This document shows, piece by piece, positions 12,339 through 13,373 of a DNA stretch of 13,373 bases (position 1 is the first letter of the stretch; each line of letters begins with the position of its first letter). The stretch spans positions 1 through 13,373 of the forward strand of contig JAOUPZ010000042.1 of the NCBI GenBank assembly GCA_029879595.1, given 5' to 3'. The translations under genes and the position numbers were made by a program. Source of the DNA: Deltaproteobacteria bacterium (lineage in GTDB: Bacteria; SAR324; JACQKK01). The notes beneath the pieces are model-generated. The model did no database searches, was not told where the DNA came from, and saw only the letters and a program-made list of their open reading frames with translations.

Positions 12339-12812
12339 ATGTTGGCGCAAAGAAAAACCATGCTGGACGTGTTCCAGTGCCATGAGCATTATCTGGGAAT
12401 ATTCCGGGATACCTTCACCAGGGTGTCGGATCTTTCCGGGGTGACCCTTGTGCCCGTGGAGGGGTCTACCGTGGTATGGAACTTTGTCAATGCTGCCGGT
12501 GGCATGCGGGGGCGGATGATAGACGTGGAAGGCGCCCTGCATAACCAGCCCATCGCCTTGAACAGCCAGGTCCGGGCCTATATGATCACCAGACAGGATT
12601 TTACGCTGGCCCTGCTGTTGTCCGGGTCGCCCTGGCGGCTGAATCTCAATGATGTGCGCTACAAGGTGGTTGCGCCGGGAAAAAAGCCCATGTTTCCGCC
12701 CCAGTGGCCCGAGGGGGCCATCACGCAGGTGATCCGCCACCGGCTGCGCAACATACTGGTGCTGGACGAGGTGTTCTGGCTGCAAAAGATCGGACTCAGG
12801 GCGGGAAACTAG
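12339..12812 (+). CDS. Conserved-looking hypothetical protein, 157 residues
   Basis: I do not recognise this protein. It has no signal peptide or clear membrane helix and is probably cytosolic. The N-terminal part has charged and aromatic residues around FQCHEHYLGIFRDTF (12-26). The middle has beta-like stretches such as GVTLVPVEGSTVVWNFV (34-50). The C-terminal part is basic, with VIRHRLRNILVLDEVFWLQ (131-149). The codon use is like its neighbours and the ATG has AAGG about 6 nt upstream, so I take it as a real gene. It precedes gatA by 138 nt and could be co-transcribed. It is not gatC-like in length or sequence. A GC hairpin just upstream may affect expression. Confidence 0.62.
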   Translation: MLAQRKTMLDVFQCHEHYLGIFRDTFTRVSDLSGVTLVPVEGSTVVWNFVNAAGGMRGRMIDVEGALHNQPIALNSQVRAYMITRQDFTLALLLSGSPWRLNLNDVRYKVVAPGKKPMFPPQWPEGAITQVIRHRLRNILVLDEVFWLQKIGLRAGN

Positions 12813-12821
12813 GCCCGTCCA

Positions 12822-12847
12822 GCCCGCCGGTGGCAGCCGGGCCGGGC
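12822..12847 (+). terminator. GC hairpin after the hypothetical gene, possible weak terminator
   Basis: GCCCGCCGG (12822-12830) can pair with CCGG (12837-12840) and CGGGC (12843-12847), with a 2-nt bulge and 6-nt loop, starting 9 nt past the stop. The T-rich stretch (GGTTTTATCC) comes about 12 nt later, so read-through into gatA is possible. Confidence 0.35.
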
Positions 12848-12940
12848 GCCACTATTCAGGTTTTATCCTGCCATGTTCAGATTCCGGGTTGAACCCGGTT
12901 TGCCGCTCCGGGCGGGAAGACCCGGGGCAACAAGGAGTCG

Positions 12941-12945
12941 AGGAG
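12941..12945 (+). promoter_or_regulatory. Ribosome binding site of gatA
   Basis: AGGAG 5 nt before the ATG at 12951; a second AAGGAG lies at 12932-12937. A short palindrome (CCGGG-TTGAA-CCCGG, 12884-12898) lies upstream in the same spacer. Confidence 0.7.
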
Positions 12946-12950
12946 AATAA

Positions 12951-13373
12951 ATGGAACTTTGCGAGACCCCCATTCACATTCTGCATTCCCGGCGGCTGGC
13001 TGGAGAGATAAGCACCGAGGAGATAGCACGTTCGGTGCTGGACCGAATCTCCCGGGTGGAGGAACGAATCGGGGCCTATATCACCCTGACCACGGAAAAC
13101 GTGATTCAGTCCGCCAGGGCCGCCGATGAAAAGCTTTCTGCCGGGCAGAAGCCCGGCCCCATTGAGGGCATGCCCCTGGCCCTGAAGGATATTTTCAATA
13201 CCAAGGGCGTCAAGACCACCTGTGGATCCAGAATCCTGGATGGCTTCGTCCCGCCCTTTGACGCCACGGTGGTGGAAAGGCTCAAGGCCCATGGTCTGAA
13301 CCTGGTGGGCAAGGCCAACATGGATGAGTTCGCCATGGGCTCATCCACGGAAAACTCGGGCTACGGCCCCACC
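12951..13373 (+). CDS. gatA: Glu-tRNA(Gln)/Asp-tRNA(Asn) amidotransferase subunit A, N-terminal part
   Basis: The first 141 codons of an amidase-signature enzyme; the window edge cuts the gene (full family length is about 480-490). GatA releases ammonia from glutamine for GatB to amidate Glu-tRNA(Gln), and in some species Asp-tRNA(Asn). Visible motifs are LHSRRLAGEISTEE near the start, IEGMPLALKDIF with the catalytic Lys79, CGSRIL, and GKANMDEFAMGSSTENSGYGP. The two catalytic serines lie beyond the edge. The ATG follows AGGAG by 5 nt. GatA often follows gatC, but the gene just upstream is an unrelated 157-residue protein, so gatC must be elsewhere or further downstream. Its presence suggests that the cell makes Gln-tRNA by the indirect route. 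Confidence 0.95.
   Translation, partial: MELCETPIHILHSRRLAGEISTEEIARSVLDRISRVEERIGAYITLTTENVIQSARAADEKLSAGQKPGPIEGMPLALKDIFNTKGVKTTCGSRILDGFVPPFDATVVERLKAHGLNLVGKANMDEFAMGSSTENSGYGPT

Noticed and set aside
12234..12785. A 183-codon minus-strand frame
   Set aside because: It lies opposite the 157-residue gene, and its His/Gln/Gly-rich product looks like an antisense shadow. The plus-strand frame has the better start.
12840..12905. tRNA-like stretch with GTTCAGATTCCGGGTTGAACC
   Set aside because: No cloverleaf can be folded: no acceptor stem or anticodon arm; it is a simple palindrome in the gatA leader.
1..13373. CRISPR array, insertion sequence, phage or toxin-antitoxin genes
   Set aside because: No regularly spaced repeats, transposase, integrase, flanking inverted repeats or toxin-antitoxin pair could be seen anywhere in the window.

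Overview
This GC-rich window uses GTG as well as ATG starts. It reads as an ordinary, chromosome-like bacterial stretch. The best lineage clue is the minus-strand gene at 2312-4159. Its 615-residue, highly charged, helical product matches what I recall of the spirochaete cytoplasmic filament protein CfpA. A spirochaete or close relative is therefore my first guess, but it rests on one family recognised from memory. A signal-peptide beta-barrel protein ending in Phe and an exported rhodanese-like protein point to a diderm cell.

Layout. At 1-1169 there are two tandem EamA-type drug/metabolite transporters (the first cut by the window edge), convergent with an exported tandem-rhodanese protein (1188-2126, minus). 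Upstream of the rhodanese gene on the same strand is cfpA (2312-4159), with a good sigma70-type promoter at 4268-4295. A 1.2-kb stretch without a credible gene follows (4160-5383), holding short tandem repeats and palindromes. Next come hppA, a membrane pyrophosphatase (5384-7657) closed by a strong intrinsic terminator, and a DksA/TraR-family regulator (8021-8623). A stand-alone lipoyl-bearing E2 acyltransferase (8672-9871, minus) lies divergent from a branched-chain aminotransferase (10203-11279). That aminotransferase shares overlapping stop codons with an outer-membrane-barrel-like protein (11276-12010, minus). The window ends with an unrecognised 157-residue protein (12339-12812) and the start of gatA (12951 to the edge).

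How the genes relate. There is no single operon or obvious defence, mobile or biosynthetic cluster. The E2 and the aminotransferase are divergent neighbours and may meet in branched-chain amino acid and 2-oxo acid metabolism. The pyrophosphatase couples PPi hydrolysis to ion pumping. The DksA-like protein probably tunes RNA polymerase.

I did not find a convincing new multigene system. The most notable points are family departures: a rhodanese with Ser at the catalytic Cys position, a pyrophosphatase with about 65-70 extra cytosolic residues, an E2 without a recognisable subunit-binding domain, and a DksA-like protein with one of four zinc cysteines. The repeats and palindromes in the 4160-5383 gap and the structured leaders of hppA and the aminotransferase gene are also worth a look.
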